Shown here: piece after piece, positions 9,000 through 17,979 of the stretch
How positions within the stretch are numbered: position 1 is the stretch's first letter
Layout of the letters: each line of letters begins with the position of its first letter
Source: Cellulomonas sp. ES6
GTDB lineage: Bacteria > Actinomycetota > Actinomycetes > Actinomycetales > Cellulomonadaceae
Assembly (NCBI RefSeq): GCF_030053835.1
Contig: NZ_CP125655.1
Location: 1,550,001-1,614,000 of the forward strand
Direction: 5' to 3'
Length of the DNA: 64,000 bases
The notes under the pieces: model-generated
What the model saw: only the letters and a program-made list of their open reading frames with translations
Databases searched by the model: none
What the model was told of the DNA's origin: nothing
Translations under genes and position numbers: made by a program

Positions 9000-9060
9000 C
9001 GCCGCTCCTCGTCCCTCGCGCCCGGGGGCGCTACCCGCCCGACGTCCTCAGGCTAGGGCC
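8988..9060. repeat. Duplicated leader/start segment, copy A
   Basis: About 73 bases closely matching 17090-17166 in the same orientation. Both copies hold, on the minus strand, a possible -10 box (TAGCCT here), the GAGGAG site and the GTG-CCA-GGA-ACG start. Here it leads into the lipoprotein gene. Confidence 0.8.
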
Positions 9061-9120
9061 CCCGACACCCGCGGGACCCCGTACCGGGCCGATCTCCCGC
9101 CCGCCGTCGCGCCGGTGCGC

Positions 9121-9158
9121 CGGTGGCCGGCCGGTCGGTCGGGGCCGGCCGGCCACCG
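9121..9158 (-). terminator. Hairpin terminator of the GH35 operon
   Basis: Perfect 14-base stem (CGGTGGCCGGCCGG, with its complement at 9145-9158) and a 10-base loop, beginning five bases after the stop codon of the 9163-9945 gene. No T-run follows, as is usual in very GC-rich actinomycetes. Confidence 0.7.
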
Positions 9159-9162
9159 GTCG

Positions 9163-9945
9163 TCAGACGCGGAACGTCGCCGTGCCGCCCTCCACGAGCG
9201 CCGTCAGGACGGCGCCCTTGCGGTCCGCCGGGGCGGCCAGGTACTCGTCCGCCGCCGGACGGTCCAGGAGCAGCGCGAGGGACACGGTGCGCCCGGTCGA
9301 CTCCTGCCAGGCGGTGAGGCGCCCGAGCACCTCCTCCCGGGTCCCCGCGATGTCGACCAGCGACGGGTCCGCCGTCGTGACCGACGTGACCTTGTGGTCC
9401 TCGTCGAGGTCGAGCACGAGGGACGCCCACAGGCTGCCGGCGTCGTACACGCCGAGGACGACCGTCGTCCCCGCGGGCACGAGCGCCCGGGCGGCGCGCT
9501 CCACGTCGTCCCGCGACGCGCCGGTCGCCCACTGCAGCCCCAGCACGTCCCGCGCGGCGCCCGGGAACGTGACGATGCCGTCCGGGTACCGGTCGAGCAG
9601 CGCGTACGTGCGCTGGACGAAGACGTCGAGGTCCTCGTCGATGTCCCAGGAGTCCTGGACGGCGGCGAAGTAGGAGTCGACGGCGTCGCGCTCCATCACC
9701 ACCACGAAGTCCACGGCCTCCGCGTTCTGCGCGTACAGCGCCTCGGCCAGGGCGTGCGGGTCGTCCACCCGGTCGACGCGGCCCGTGCACGCGGTGCCTG
9801 CGGTGTGCCGGAACTTCACCACCGTGCCCCGGTCGTGGATGACGACGAGCCGGCGGGCGGCCTTGGCGGAACGCAGCAGCAGCGACTGGGCGTTGCGCCA
9901 CTGGTCGACGTCGATGTCGGCCATGAGGACGTCTTGATGCAGCAT
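9163..9945 (-). CDS. Conserved-looking protein of unknown function in the GH35 operon
   Basis: Soluble protein of 260 residues that I do not recognise. It is acidic, with no signal peptide or membrane segment and mixed alpha/beta sequence; the central part (DLDVFVQRTYALLDRYPDG) and the end (GTATFRV) suggest a compact single or two-domain fold. The ATG at 9945 is preceded by AGGAG at good spacing. Only 13 bases separate it from the GH35 stop, and a strong hairpin follows it, so it is the last gene of the transporter-GH35 operon. A role in galactoside use is inferred from position only. Confidence 0.75.
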   Translation of the reverse strand: MLHQDVLMADIDVDQWRNAQSLLLRSAKAARRLVVIHDRGTVVKFRHTAGTACTGRVDRVDDPHALAEALYAQNAEAVDFVVVMERDAVDSYFAAVQDSWDIDEDLDVFVQRTYALLDRYPDGIVTFPGAARDVLGLQWATGASRDDVERAARALVPAGTTVVLGVYDAGSLWASLVLDLDEDHKVTSVTTADPSLVDIAGTREEVLGRLTAWQESTGRTVSLALLLDRPAADEYLAAPADRKGAVLTALVEGGTATFRV

Positions 9946-9958
9946 GAAGGTGCTCCTC

Positions 9959-12064
9959 TCAGGCGGTGACGGTGCACCGGTAGACGTGGATCGAGTACGG
10001 CGCCATGCGCTCGGCGACGGTGGTGCCGGAGGTGGTGACGTCGCGGTCGTCCCAGACCTCGTGGACCTCCTTGAGGCCGACGCCCAGTCCGACCTCGGCG
10101 TCGACCGGCTCCGCGGTGGGGTTCGCGACGAACACCAGCAGCGTGCCGGGGTCGTGCGGGTCGGAGTGGATGGTGACGTCGAGGCGCGGGTCGTTGGTGA
10201 CGACCTCGTGGGCGCCCGCGTCGCGGACCACCCGGGCCACGGCCTGCGGGACCGCGTCGAGCTGCGTCACGACCGTGACGGAGCCGGCGCCGACCTGCGC
10301 GGTCACCACGTCACCCGCCGCGTCGGCGAGCGCCTCGCCGACCGCGTCGGCGAGCACCGGGCAGGGCCGCATCACGCTGTCGAGCCCCGGCACCTTCGGC
10401 CCGACGACGACGTGACCGCCGCCGCGCGCGAAGTCGACCAGGCCGCGCTGGACGCCCTCGTCGAGGTAGTCCAGCGTCGTGAGCACCACGACCTTGCGGC
10501 CCGCCCAGCGCTCGGGGCGCAGGTCGGTGTCGGACAGCACCGTGCTCGCGCCCGTCGCCGCGAGGGCGTCCGAGAACGCACCGAACCAGGTGCCCTTGGC
10601 GAGCTGCACGGGCTGGTCGAAGCCGAGCGTCGCCTCGCTGACCGTCACCGGCCCGGCGTACTCCGAGAAGCCCGACGGCGTCTCCAGGAAGTCGCCCGGG
10701 AAGGACACCAGGACGCTCGTCGCCTCGAGCCGGTCGTACTCGCGGTTGGCGAGCAGCAGCACGTCCGCGTCCCGCCGGAACCGGTGGTACTCGCCGCGGT
10801 CCAGCATCGCGTTGACGTTCCCGAACATCGCGACCTTCTCGGGGCGCTCGCGCCCGTCGCGGCGCACCGGGGAGTCGAGCCACCGGTCGCGCTCCACGAG
10901 CATGTACCGGGAGAACCCGCGGATGCCCTGCATGAGGGCCGCCTTGGTGACGAACTCCTCGTCGTGCCAGTCGCCCGGGTTGAGGTACCAGGGCCACACG
11001 CCGGCGATGAACTCCGGGATGTACGGGTAGCGGCTCGTCCCGGCCACGTACGACGCGACCGTCTTGACGTGGGAGAACAGCTCCTTGCGCGAGTAGATGT
11101 CGAACCCGACGAAGTCGAGCTTGTCCTCCAGCCGCATGAGGTTGAACGGGGTCGTGAACCCCGACGCGGCGCCGCCCGGGCCCAGCGGGTGCGGGTAGTT
11201 GTGGAACAGGGTGATCCCGCCGAGCCCGCGCTCGCGCATCATGCCGGCGAGCCGGTCCATGGCGTCCACGAGGTACTGCTCGCGGTACTCCGCCCAGTCG
11301 GCGTACCAGGGGATGTCAGCCTTGTCGGTCGCCTCGAACCGCCGCGGCGGCTCGACCTCGGACAGCTCGGCGTACGGCCGGGAGTACGCCGCCGCGACAC
11401 CCGGCAGGTCCCCGTACTTGCCGACCAGGAACGCCCGGTAGTTCTCGATCGACTCGGCCGAGTAGTCGGCGATGTATGCGTTGACCCCGAAGAAGTACGC
11501 CATCTCGTTGTCGACCTGCGCGGAGACGATGCCGCCGTTCGGGTAGGCGTGCTTCGCGAGGATCGAGCAGATCGCGTCGTACCAGAGCGCCGTCTCCTCG
11601 TAGAACGCCTCGGAGGCGTAGTTGAGGGCGGGGATCGGCTTCGGTACCTGCGTGAGGATCACCTTGGACCCCTTGCCGCTCACGGCGTGCAGCCGCTCGT
11701 CGGCGAGGATGCGCCGGGGGTACCCGAACCAGGTCAGCTCGGAGTTGATCTGCGGCCCGGGGCGGACGACGATCCGGAAGCCCTTCTGCTCGCAGAGGGT
11801 GAGGAACGCGTCGATGTCGTTCGACGGGTTGATCTCGCCGAAGTCGAAGCGGCCCTTCTCGATCTCGTGGGCCTCCCACGGGATGTAGATCGAGATCATG
11901 GTGAAGCCCATGCGCCGGACCGAGTCGAGGATCGGTTCCCAGCGGTCGCGCTCGAGGCGCCAGTAGTGCACGGCGCCGCCGTAGAGGCTGACCTCCTCGC
12001 CGTCGACGGCGAGGGAGCTGTTCTGGATCGTGACGGGGCGGTGGGTGCCGGAGTGGTGGGGCAC
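9959..12064 (-). CDS. GH35 beta-galactosidase
   Basis: Predicted cytoplasmic beta-galactosidase of 701 residues. The N-terminal TIM barrel has the family opening GGAVHYWRLERDRW and IYIPWEAHE. AQVDNEM holds the predicted acid/base E187 (family consensus QxENEY), and YIPEFIAGVWPW has the predicted nucleophile glutamate. A C-terminal region of beta-sandwich or carbohydrate-binding character follows. No signal peptide, which fits hydrolysis of galactosides brought in by the ABC transporter encoded just upstream in the same operon. GH42-like activity is the main alternative, but the NE motif spacing and the opening fit GH35. Confidence 0.87.
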   Translation of the reverse strand: MPHHSGTHRPVTIQNSSLAVDGEEVSLYGGAVHYWRLERDRWEPILDSVRRMGFTMISIYIPWEAHEIEKGRFDFGEINPSNDIDAFLTLCEQKGFRIVVRPGPQINSELTWFGYPRRILADERLHAVSGKGSKVILTQVPKPIPALNYASEAFYEETALWYDAICSILAKHAYPNGGIVSAQVDNEMAYFFGVNAYIADYSAESIENYRAFLVGKYGDLPGVAAAYSRPYAELSEVEPPRRFEATDKADIPWYADWAEYREQYLVDAMDRLAGMMRERGLGGITLFHNYPHPLGPGGAASGFTTPFNLMRLEDKLDFVGFDIYSRKELFSHVKTVASYVAGTSRYPYIPEFIAGVWPWYLNPGDWHDEEFVTKAALMQGIRGFSRYMLVERDRWLDSPVRRDGRERPEKVAMFGNVNAMLDRGEYHRFRRDADVLLLANREYDRLEATSVLVSFPGDFLETPSGFSEYAGPVTVSEATLGFDQPVQLAKGTWFGAFSDALAATGASTVLSDTDLRPERWAGRKVVVLTTLDYLDEGVQRGLVDFARGGGHVVVGPKVPGLDSVMRPCPVLADAVGEALADAAGDVVTAQVGAGSVTVVTQLDAVPQAVARVVRDAGAHEVVTNDPRLDVTIHSDPHDPGTLLVFVANPTAEPVDAEVGLGVGLKEVHEVWDDRDVTTSGTTVAERMAPYSIHVYRCTVTA

Positions 12065-12098
12065 GGGGCGTCCCTTCCTTCCTGGGTGAGTGGTGGTG

Positions 12099-13085
12099 CT
12101 ACTTGTTCCGGGCGAGGGCCACCGCGAGGACGATGATCACGCCCCTGATGACCTGCTGCTGGCTCGAGTCGAGGCCGGCGAGGATCAGGCCGTTGTTGAT
12201 GAGGCCCATGAGCAGGGCGCCGAAGAGGGTGCCGACCACGGACCCGCGTCCGCCGGCCAGGGCGGTGCCGCCGAGGATCACGGCGGCGATGGCGGAGAGC
12301 TCGTCCCCGGCGCCCCACTGGAAGCGCCCGGACTGGAGCCGCCCGGCGTACAGGAGGCCGGCGAGGGAGGCGGCCATCGCGGAGAGCATCATCACGCGGA
12401 ACGTGATGGCCCGGGTGTTGATCCCGGAGTACTCCGCGGCGGTGCGGTTGGCGCCGGTCGCGAGCACCTGCCGCCCGAACTTCGCCTTCTTCAGGACGAC
12501 CGCCCCGACGGCGACGACGACGGCGCTCCAGACGACCAGGCCCGGCAGTCGGCCGATGTTGCCGCTGCCGAAGACGGTGTTGAAGGTGCGGTCGAGGATG
12601 GGCTGCGGCGCCGACGCGGTGACCCACTGGGCGACGCCCGCGGCGATCCCGAGCATCGCGAGCGTCACGAGGAACGACGGGATGCGCAGGAACGCGACCA
12701 GCGAGCCGTTGACCGCGCCGACGACGACCCCGACCAGCAGCCCCGCGACGATGCCCGGCACGAGGCCCCAGGCGGCGATCGCCATGGCGGCGGTGATGGA
12801 CGTGAGCCCGGCGATCGAGCCGACGGACAGGTCGATCTCGGCGCACGCGATCACGTACGTCATGCCGACGGCGATGATCGTGATGATGGCCGACTGCCGC
12901 AGGATGTTCAGCAGGTTGGTGGTCGACAGGAAGCCCTGGTCGCCGAGCAGGACGGCGAACACGAGGAACACCACCACGAAGCCGACGTAGATGACGTCGC
13001 GGCGCCAGTCGATGCGCGCGCCGGCGCTCCGCCACCACGGCGTCGCCGCGCGGGTGCCGGGCCGGTCGGGGGCGGTGGTGCTCAT
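12099..13085 (-). CDS. Sugar ABC transporter permease (RbsC/XylH type)
   Basis: Membrane permease of 328 residues with about eight to ten hydrophobic segments and the family signatures YVIACAEIDLSVGS and GGTALAGGRGSVVGT. It forms the channel of a ribose/xylose/galactose-type importer. The ATG at 13085 overlaps the stop of the ATPase gene (ATGA), so a longer reading frame running upstream is only a shadow. GH35 follows 34 bases later. Confidence 0.93.
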   Translation of the reverse strand: MSTTAPDRPGTRAATPWWRSAGARIDWRRDVIYVGFVVVFLVFAVLLGDQGFLSTTNLLNILRQSAIITIIAVGMTYVIACAEIDLSVGSIAGLTSITAAMAIAAWGLVPGIVAGLLVGVVVGAVNGSLVAFLRIPSFLVTLAMLGIAAGVAQWVTASAPQPILDRTFNTVFGSGNIGRLPGLVVWSAVVVAVGAVVLKKAKFGRQVLATGANRTAAEYSGINTRAITFRVMMLSAMAASLAGLLYAGRLQSGRFQWGAGDELSAIAAVILGGTALAGGRGSVVGTLFGALLMGLINNGLILAGLDSSQQQVIRGVIIVLAVALARNK

Positions 13086-14584
13086 GCCGCGATCCCCTGG
13101 ACGGCGAGTTCCAGCTCGACCTCGGTGGTGATGCGGTCGGCGTCGATGCTGTCGACGACCCGGCCGTCGCGCATGATCAGGAACCGGTCGCACATGGCGA
13201 TCAGCTCCGGGTACTCCGACGAGATCACGATGATCCCCTTTCCGGTCCGCGCGAGCTCGCGCACGATGCGGACGATCTCGGTCTTGGTGCCGACGTCGAC
13301 GCCGGCCGTGGGCTCGTCCATCACCAGGACCTCGGGGTCGGTCCCCAGCCACTTGGCGATGACGATCTTCTGCTGGTTGCCCCCGGACAGGAGGCGGGCG
13401 GGCCCGTCGGGGCGGGCCACCGCGATGGAGAGCTGCTCGATCAGCCGGTCGGACAGCGCGCGCACCTTGTCCCGGGCGATCAGGCCGTGCCGGCGCAGCC
13501 CGTCCAGCAGGGGCAGCGTGAGGTTGTCCCGCACGGAGTGGTCGAGCACCAGGCCCTGCAGCCGCCGGTCCTCGGGGATGAGCGCGATCCCGGCGGCGAT
13601 GGCGTCGGCGGCCGACCCGAGGCGCACCGGGCTGCCGTTGCGGTGCACCGAGCCCGCGGTGACGGGGCTCATGCCGAACAGCGCCCGGGCGAGCTCGGTG
13701 CGGCCCGACCCCATGAGGCCGGCGATCCCCACCACCTCGCCCGCCCGCACCTGGAACGTCGCCCCGTCGACGCCCGCCGCGTGGACGTCCCGGACGTCGA
13801 GCACGACCGGCCCCGGCTCGGTGTCCCGCACCGGCCCGGCGGTGGCCGCCAGCTCCCTGCCCGCGATGCCGGCGACGATCTCCTGCGGCGTGATCTCGTC
13901 GAGCGCCGCGGTCACGAGGTTCCGGCCGTTGCGCACGATCGTGATGCGGTCGGCGATCCGGTACACCTCGTCCATGCGGTGCGAGATGTAGACGATCGCG
14001 ATCCCCTGCTCCTTGAGCCGGGCGACCAGCTCGAACAGGGCGTCGACCTCGTGCTTGGCGAGCGAGGCCGTCGGCTCGTCCATGATCAGCACCGTGGCGT
14101 CCTGGCCGAGCGCCTTCGCGATCTCGGTGAGCTGCCACTGGGCGGTCGAGAGCGAGCCCACCTCCGCGGCCGGGTCGATCGCGACGCCGATGCGGCCGAG
14201 CAGCGCGGCCGCGCGGGTCCGCATCGCGGCGTCGTCGATCAGCCCGGCGCGGGTGGGCTCCCCGTCGAGGAAGATGTTCTGCGCCACGGTCAGCGTGCTG
14301 ATCAGCGAGAACTCCTGGAACACCATCCCGACTCCCGCGGCGCGGGCGGCCTGGATGCTGCGGGCCTCGAGCGGCTCGCCGAACACCTCGACGACCCCGG
14401 CGTCCCGCTGGTAGACGCCCTGCAGGATCTTCATGAGCGTGGACTTGCCGGCTCCGTTGCCGCCCGCCAGGGCGTGGACCTCTCCCGGGCGGACCTCGAA
14501 GTCGACGTCGTCCAGCACCGTCACGCCGTCGAACGCCTTGCGGATCCCGTGCATCCGGATGGCGAGCGGGGGCTCGCTGGGCAT
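13082..14584 (-). CDS. Sugar ABC transporter ATPase with two nucleotide-binding domains (RbsA/MglA/XylG type)
   Basis: Cytoplasmic ATPase of 500 residues driving carbohydrate import. The first domain has Walker A GGNGAGKST and Walker B VLIMDEPT. The second has the degenerate loop GLMGSGRTE, signature LSGGNQQK and VLVMDEPTAGVD, as is normal for this family. Transcribed between the binding protein (97-base gap containing a hairpin) and the permease (4-base overlap). Confidence 0.94.
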   Translation of the reverse strand: MPSEPPLAIRMHGIRKAFDGVTVLDDVDFEVRPGEVHALAGGNGAGKSTLMKILQGVYQRDAGVVEVFGEPLEARSIQAARAAGVGMVFQEFSLISTLTVAQNIFLDGEPTRAGLIDDAAMRTRAAALLGRIGVAIDPAAEVGSLSTAQWQLTEIAKALGQDATVLIMDEPTASLAKHEVDALFELVARLKEQGIAIVYISHRMDEVYRIADRITIVRNGRNLVTAALDEITPQEIVAGIAGRELAATAGPVRDTEPGPVVLDVRDVHAAGVDGATFQVRAGEVVGIAGLMGSGRTELARALFGMSPVTAGSVHRNGSPVRLGSAADAIAAGIALIPEDRRLQGLVLDHSVRDNLTLPLLDGLRRHGLIARDKVRALSDRLIEQLSIAVARPDGPARLLSGGNQQKIVIAKWLGTDPEVLVMDEPTAGVDVGTKTEIVRIVRELARTGKGIIVISSEYPELIAMCDRFLIMRDGRVVDSIDADRITTEVELELAVQGIAA

Positions 14585-14621
14585 GCGGCACCTCCTCGTG
14601 CGCAGTCGTGTCTGTGGGGTG

Positions 14622-14654
14622 GGGACCGGGGGTGGAGCAGCGGCTCCCGGTCCC
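14622..14654 (-). terminator. Hairpin between binding protein and ATPase genes
   Basis: Stem GGGACCGGG/CCCGGTCCC with an inner alternative GGAGC/GGCTCC pairing. In this position, between a solute-binding protein and its ATPase, such hairpins commonly act as partial terminators or mRNA stabilisers that raise binding-protein output. That role is inference here. Confidence 0.45.
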
Positions 14655-14681
14655 GGCGGCGCCGCCGGCCGCGGGGTCGCC

Positions 14682-15836
14682 TCAGTCGGCGTAGGAGTCC
14701 GTGACCTCGGACGGCGGGTCCGCGTGGTAGACCTGCTGCCACGCGTCGAGCACGTTGTCGTGCGTGACCGGCAGCGCGGACAGCGCGACGTACGGCGGGG
14801 CCGTCCTGCCGAGCAGCGCGCCCGCGGCCAGGTCGGCCTCGGTCACGCCCTGGTCGAACGGCACCTGGGCGCCGAGGCCCACCACCATCTCGCCGCGCGC
14901 CAGCGCGATCGCGACGTTCGTCCCCAGGTCCTCCGTGGCGATCTTGAGGTCGGTGCGGCCGGCGGCGCGCGCCGCGGCCATGACGCCCTCGGCGGGGACG
15001 TCCCAGACGGCCCAGATCCCGTCGAGGTCCGGGTACTGCGTCAGCCACGCGTCCGCGACGGCCTGGGCGTCACCCGCGAAGTCGGGCCCGGCGATGCCGC
15101 GCTCGTCGACGACCTCGATGTCCGGGTACTGCTCCTCGATGGTGGTCTTGAAGCCCTCGTACCGCTGCTGCGTCACGAAGAAGTCGGCCTCGTGGTAGAT
15201 CAGGCCGATCTTGCCGGAGCCGTTCAGCGCCTTCGCCATGAGGTGGGCGGACACGACGCCGTTGCCGTAGTTGTCGGCCGAGACCACCGAGACGTAGTCG
15301 GTCCCCGGCTCCAGGCCGTCCGGGACGTTGTCCATGAACACGAGCTTCACGCCGGCGTCCGCCGCGGCCTTGTACGCCGCCGCGGTGGCGACCGGGTCCG
15401 TCGGGATCGACACGATGATGTCCGGGTCACGGGCCATGACGGTCTCGATGTCCGACACCTGCTGGCCGGGGTCGAAGTCGGCGTCCGTCACCGCGACGAC
15501 CTCGATGCCGAGCTCCTCGAACCGCTCACGCAGCCCGGCGATCTGGGCGTTCGCCCAGTCGTTGCCGCCGTAGTGCATGACGATCGCGGCCGTCGCCCCC
15601 ATCTCGCGGACCTGCGCGACCTCGTCGTCCGTGAGGGCGGCCTCCGACGCGGGCGCCGGGTCCTCACCGCGCGGCCCCTGGGCCAGGACCTGCCCCTCGA
15701 GCTCGGCCAGCGCCTCGTCGGCCTGGGTCGAGACCTCGGTGTTCTGCTCGGTGGTCGCGCCGCTCTCCGACGAGCACGCGGTCAGTGCCACGGCGGCGAC
15801 CGCCAGTGGTGCCACCCAACGCAGCCTGCGCAACAT
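14682..15836 (-). CDS. Sugar ABC transporter substrate-binding lipoprotein (RbsB/XylF type)
   Basis: Periplasmic-binding-protein-like lipoprotein of 384 residues that should deliver a pentose, galactose or galactoside to the transporter. A signal peptide ends at lipobox LTAC (C21). The core fold shows IVMHYGGNDWANAQ, DPGQQVSDIETVMARDPDI and GLIYHEADFF-type segments. The start is uncertain among TTG 15842, ATG 15839 and ATG 15836; the last gives seven bases of spacing from GAAGGAGA. First gene after the GAACGTTC operators. Confidence 0.9.
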   Translation of the reverse strand: MLRRLRWVAPLAVAAVALTACSSESGATTEQNTEVSTQADEALAELEGQVLAQGPRGEDPAPASEAALTDDEVAQVREMGATAAIVMHYGGNDWANAQIAGLRERFEELGIEVVAVTDADFDPGQQVSDIETVMARDPDIIVSIPTDPVATAAAYKAAADAGVKLVFMDNVPDGLEPGTDYVSVVSADNYGNGVVSAHLMAKALNGSGKIGLIYHEADFFVTQQRYEGFKTTIEEQYPDIEVVDERGIAGPDFAGDAQAVADAWLTQYPDLDGIWAVWDVPAEGVMAAARAAGRTDLKIATEDLGTNVAIALARGEMVVGLGAQVPFDQGVTEADLAAGALLGRTAPPYVALSALPVTHDNVLDAWQQVYHADPPSEVTDSYAD

Positions 15837-15944
15837 CATCAATCTCCTTCGATCGGTGTGCGGTGGTGGTGCGGGGTCGGGACGCCCGTCACGGCTGCTC
15901 CCGAGTGCGGGGCGCCGTCCTCGGCAGGTCCCCGTCCCGAGGAG

Positions 15945-15958
15945 TGTGAACGTTCGCC
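15945..15958. promoter_or_regulatory. LacI-type operator, copy 1 (GH35 transporter locus)
   Basis: TGTGAACGTTCGCC, an imperfect copy of the perfect palindrome at 15980, in the gap between the LacI gene end and the binding-protein start. Confidence 0.65.
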
Positions 15959-15979
15959 CTGAGCGGGGTCAAGGGTTTG

Positions 15980-15993
15980 GGCGAACGTTCGCC
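15980..15993. promoter_or_regulatory. LacI-type operator, copy 2 (GH35 transporter locus)
   Basis: Perfect 14-base palindrome GGCGAACGTTCGCC, centre to centre 35 bases from copy 1. The core GAACGTTC differs from that of the xylosidase operators, consistent with a separate LacI regulator (16088-17101). Confidence 0.75.
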
Positions 15994-16087
15994 TATCACG
16001 ATTCGGTCTCGGTGCGCGGGGTGCCGTGCGGGCGGGACGTTCGACCCGGACGGGAGGGGGGCGGGCGGGAGGGGCGGCGGGCGGAGG

Positions 16088-17101
16088 TCAGCGCGCGGGC
16101 CGGGCGGCGGACGCCCGGACGACCAGCGACGGCTCGGCCGGCGACGTGTCCACGTCCTGGCCCTCGATCAGCCCGAGCAGGATCTCCATGCAGCGCGACC
16201 CCACCGTCGCGAACGACTGGCGGACCGTCGTCAGCGGCGGGAACACCTGCGCGGCGAACTCGTTGTCGTCGAACCCGACCACCGAGACGTCCTGCGGCAC
16301 CCGGACACCCGCCTCGTACAGCGCGCGCAGGAAGCCCAGCGCCATGAGGTCCGAGGCCACGAACACCGACGTCGGCAGGCCGGCGGCGACCATGCGGCGC
16401 CCGATCCGGTACGCGCTCTCACCCGTCCAGTCCCCGTACTGCACGGCCGGCGCCGGCAGCGCGTGCGCGCGCAGCTCGGCCTGCCAGCCCCGCAGCCGCA
16501 CCTGACCGTCCAGCCAGTCCTGGCTGCCGGCGAGGTGCGCGACCTCGCGGTGGCCGAGCTCCACGAGGTGCCGGGTGGCCAGCCGGGCGCCGAGCTCCTG
16601 GTCCTCGTAGAACACCGTGATGCCCTCGTGGCTCGTCTCCCCCGGCGACAGCAGCACGACCGGGAGCCCGGCGGTGACCTCCTGCGTCACGTGCGACAGG
16701 GACACCCGGGGGGCGATCACGACGACGCCCTCCACCCCGCGCTCGACGAACGCGCGGAAGATCGCCGCCACCTCCTGCGGGGACGGGTGGCTGGTCGTGG
16801 TGACGAGTGCCGTGTAGCCCGCGTCCCGGGCCGCGGACTCGACGGCGGCGAGCGTGCTGACGGGCCCGTACTTGGGCGAGGCGTCGGCGATGACGCCGAT
16901 CGTGTGCGAGCGGCTCGTCACCAGGGCGCGCGCCGCGTCGTTGCGGCGGTACCCGAGCTCCGCGATCACGGCGAGCACCCGGTCGCGGGTGGCCGTCGAG
17001 ACCCGGCCGCCGTCGTTGATGACGCGCGACACCGTCTGGTACGAGACGCCGGCCTCCCGCGCCACGTCCTTCAAGGACGCCCGCCGACGCGTTCCTGGCA
17101 C
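16088..17101 (-). CDS. LacI-family regulator of the GH35/ABC transporter locus
   Basis: LacI/GalR repressor of 337 residues: helix-turn-helix LKDVAREAGVSYQTVSRVIN near the N-terminus, then a sugar-sensor domain with VVGFDDNEFAAQ and TTVRQSFATVG. The GTG at 17101 has GAGGAG at good spacing. It lies upstream of, and in the same direction as, the transporter-GH35 operon, and the paired GAACGTTC palindromes in between are its likely targets. Confidence 0.93.
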   Translation of the reverse strand: MPGTRRRASLKDVAREAGVSYQTVSRVINDGGRVSTATRDRVLAVIAELGYRRNDAARALVTSRSHTIGVIADASPKYGPVSTLAAVESAARDAGYTALVTTTSHPSPQEVAAIFRAFVERGVEGVVVIAPRVSLSHVTQEVTAGLPVVLLSPGETSHEGITVFYEDQELGARLATRHLVELGHREVAHLAGSQDWLDGQVRLRGWQAELRAHALPAPAVQYGDWTGESAYRIGRRMVAAGLPTSVFVASDLMALGFLRALYEAGVRVPQDVSVVGFDDNEFAAQVFPPLTTVRQSFATVGSRCMEILLGLIEGQDVDTSPAEPSLVVRASAARPAR

Positions 17102-17166
17102 TGCGGCTCCTCGTCCCTCGCCCCCGGAGGGCGCTACCCCCCCTGACAGAGCCCCAGGTTAGGGCC
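17090..17166. repeat. Duplicated leader/start segment, copy B
   Basis: Counterpart of 8988-9060. Here it is the native leader of the LacI gene (minus strand): a TAACCT -10-like box, GAGGAG and the GTG start. The LacI gene is intact, so this copy is probably the source. Confidence 0.8.
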
Positions 17167-17189
17167 TCATGCGCCCCGGGCACCCGCGC

Positions 17190-17840
17190 TCACTCCCGCG
17201 TGCTCTCCAGGCTGTGCCACGTGTCGTACGCGACGGCAGCGGCCCGGTCGGTCTCGCCCGCGGCGCACAGCCGGATCAGCTCGTCGTGCTGCGCGACCGA
17301 GCGCCGGCCGGCCTCCGACTCGAACCGCAGCCGCTCCGCGCGCCGCACCGCGGGCGTGAACAGCTCCAGCACCCGCTCGAGGGCGCGGTTGCCGGCGACG
17401 TCGACCAGCACGCCGTGCAGCTCGCCGTCCGCGCGCAGCGCCGCGTCGACGTCCCCGGACTCGACCGCCGCGGCGAAGCGGACGTTGGCGTCCCGCATCT
17501 CCACGACCTCCGCCTCCGTGAGCAGCGGCACCGCCTCGCGGACGGCCACCTCGTGCATCGCGGCGACCACGTCGCGGGCGTCGCGGACCTCGCGCGCGTC
17601 GAGCGGGCTGACGATCGTCGAGCGCCCCGGCTGGGCGAGCACGAGGCCGCCCTGCGCGAGCCGGAGCAGCGCCTCGCGCACCGGCGTGCGGCTGACGCCG
17701 AGCCACGCCGCGATCTCCTGGTCCCGCAGCTGCTCCCCCGGCTCGAACGTCCCGTCGACGATCGCGTCGCGCAGCCGCAGGTAGACGTCGTCGCGCAGCA
17801 GGTGGCGGTCCACGCCGGGGGGTGTTGCCGGGACGGGCAC
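17190..17840 (-). CDS. GntR-family regulator, FCD subfamily
   Basis: Transcription factor of 216 residues with an N-terminal winged helix (YLRLRDAIVDGTFEPGEQL and WLGVSRTPVREAL) and an all-helical C-terminal FCD ligand domain containing the metal-site-like DGELHGVLV and AQHDELIRL segments. The GTG start at 17840 follows GAGAGGA. It is divergent from the alpha/beta hydrolase, and the AT-rich 17885-17925 stretch between them is the likely operator region. Ligands of this subfamily are usually organic acids or sugar acids. Confidence 0.9.
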   Translation of the reverse strand: MPVPATPPGVDRHLLRDDVYLRLRDAIVDGTFEPGEQLRDQEIAAWLGVSRTPVREALLRLAQGGLVLAQPGRSTIVSPLDAREVRDARDVVAAMHEVAVREAVPLLTEAEVVEMRDANVRFAAAVESGDVDAALRADGELHGVLVDVAGNRALERVLELFTPAVRRAERLRFESEAGRRSVAQHDELIRLCAAGETDRAAAVAYDTWHSLESTRE

Positions 17841-17979
17841 GGGCGGGTCCTCTCGGATCGGTCAGGGGCTAGCTCTCGACAGAGCGTATCGCTGGATGCA
17901 ATATATCGGATACCGCGTGCGTTACTCATCCCGACCGGAGCGGGACCCGCCCGCCCCGGATCACCGAGAGGACACTCCG

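Noticed and set aside
9944..12136. Long plus-strand frame opposite GH35
   Set aside because: Shadow frame; GH35 on the other strand has full-length family similarity and a proper start.
17885..17925. Specific GntR operator in the AT-rich gap
   Set aside because: The stretch is plausible regulatory DNA, but I could not define a convincing dyad, so no site was listed.
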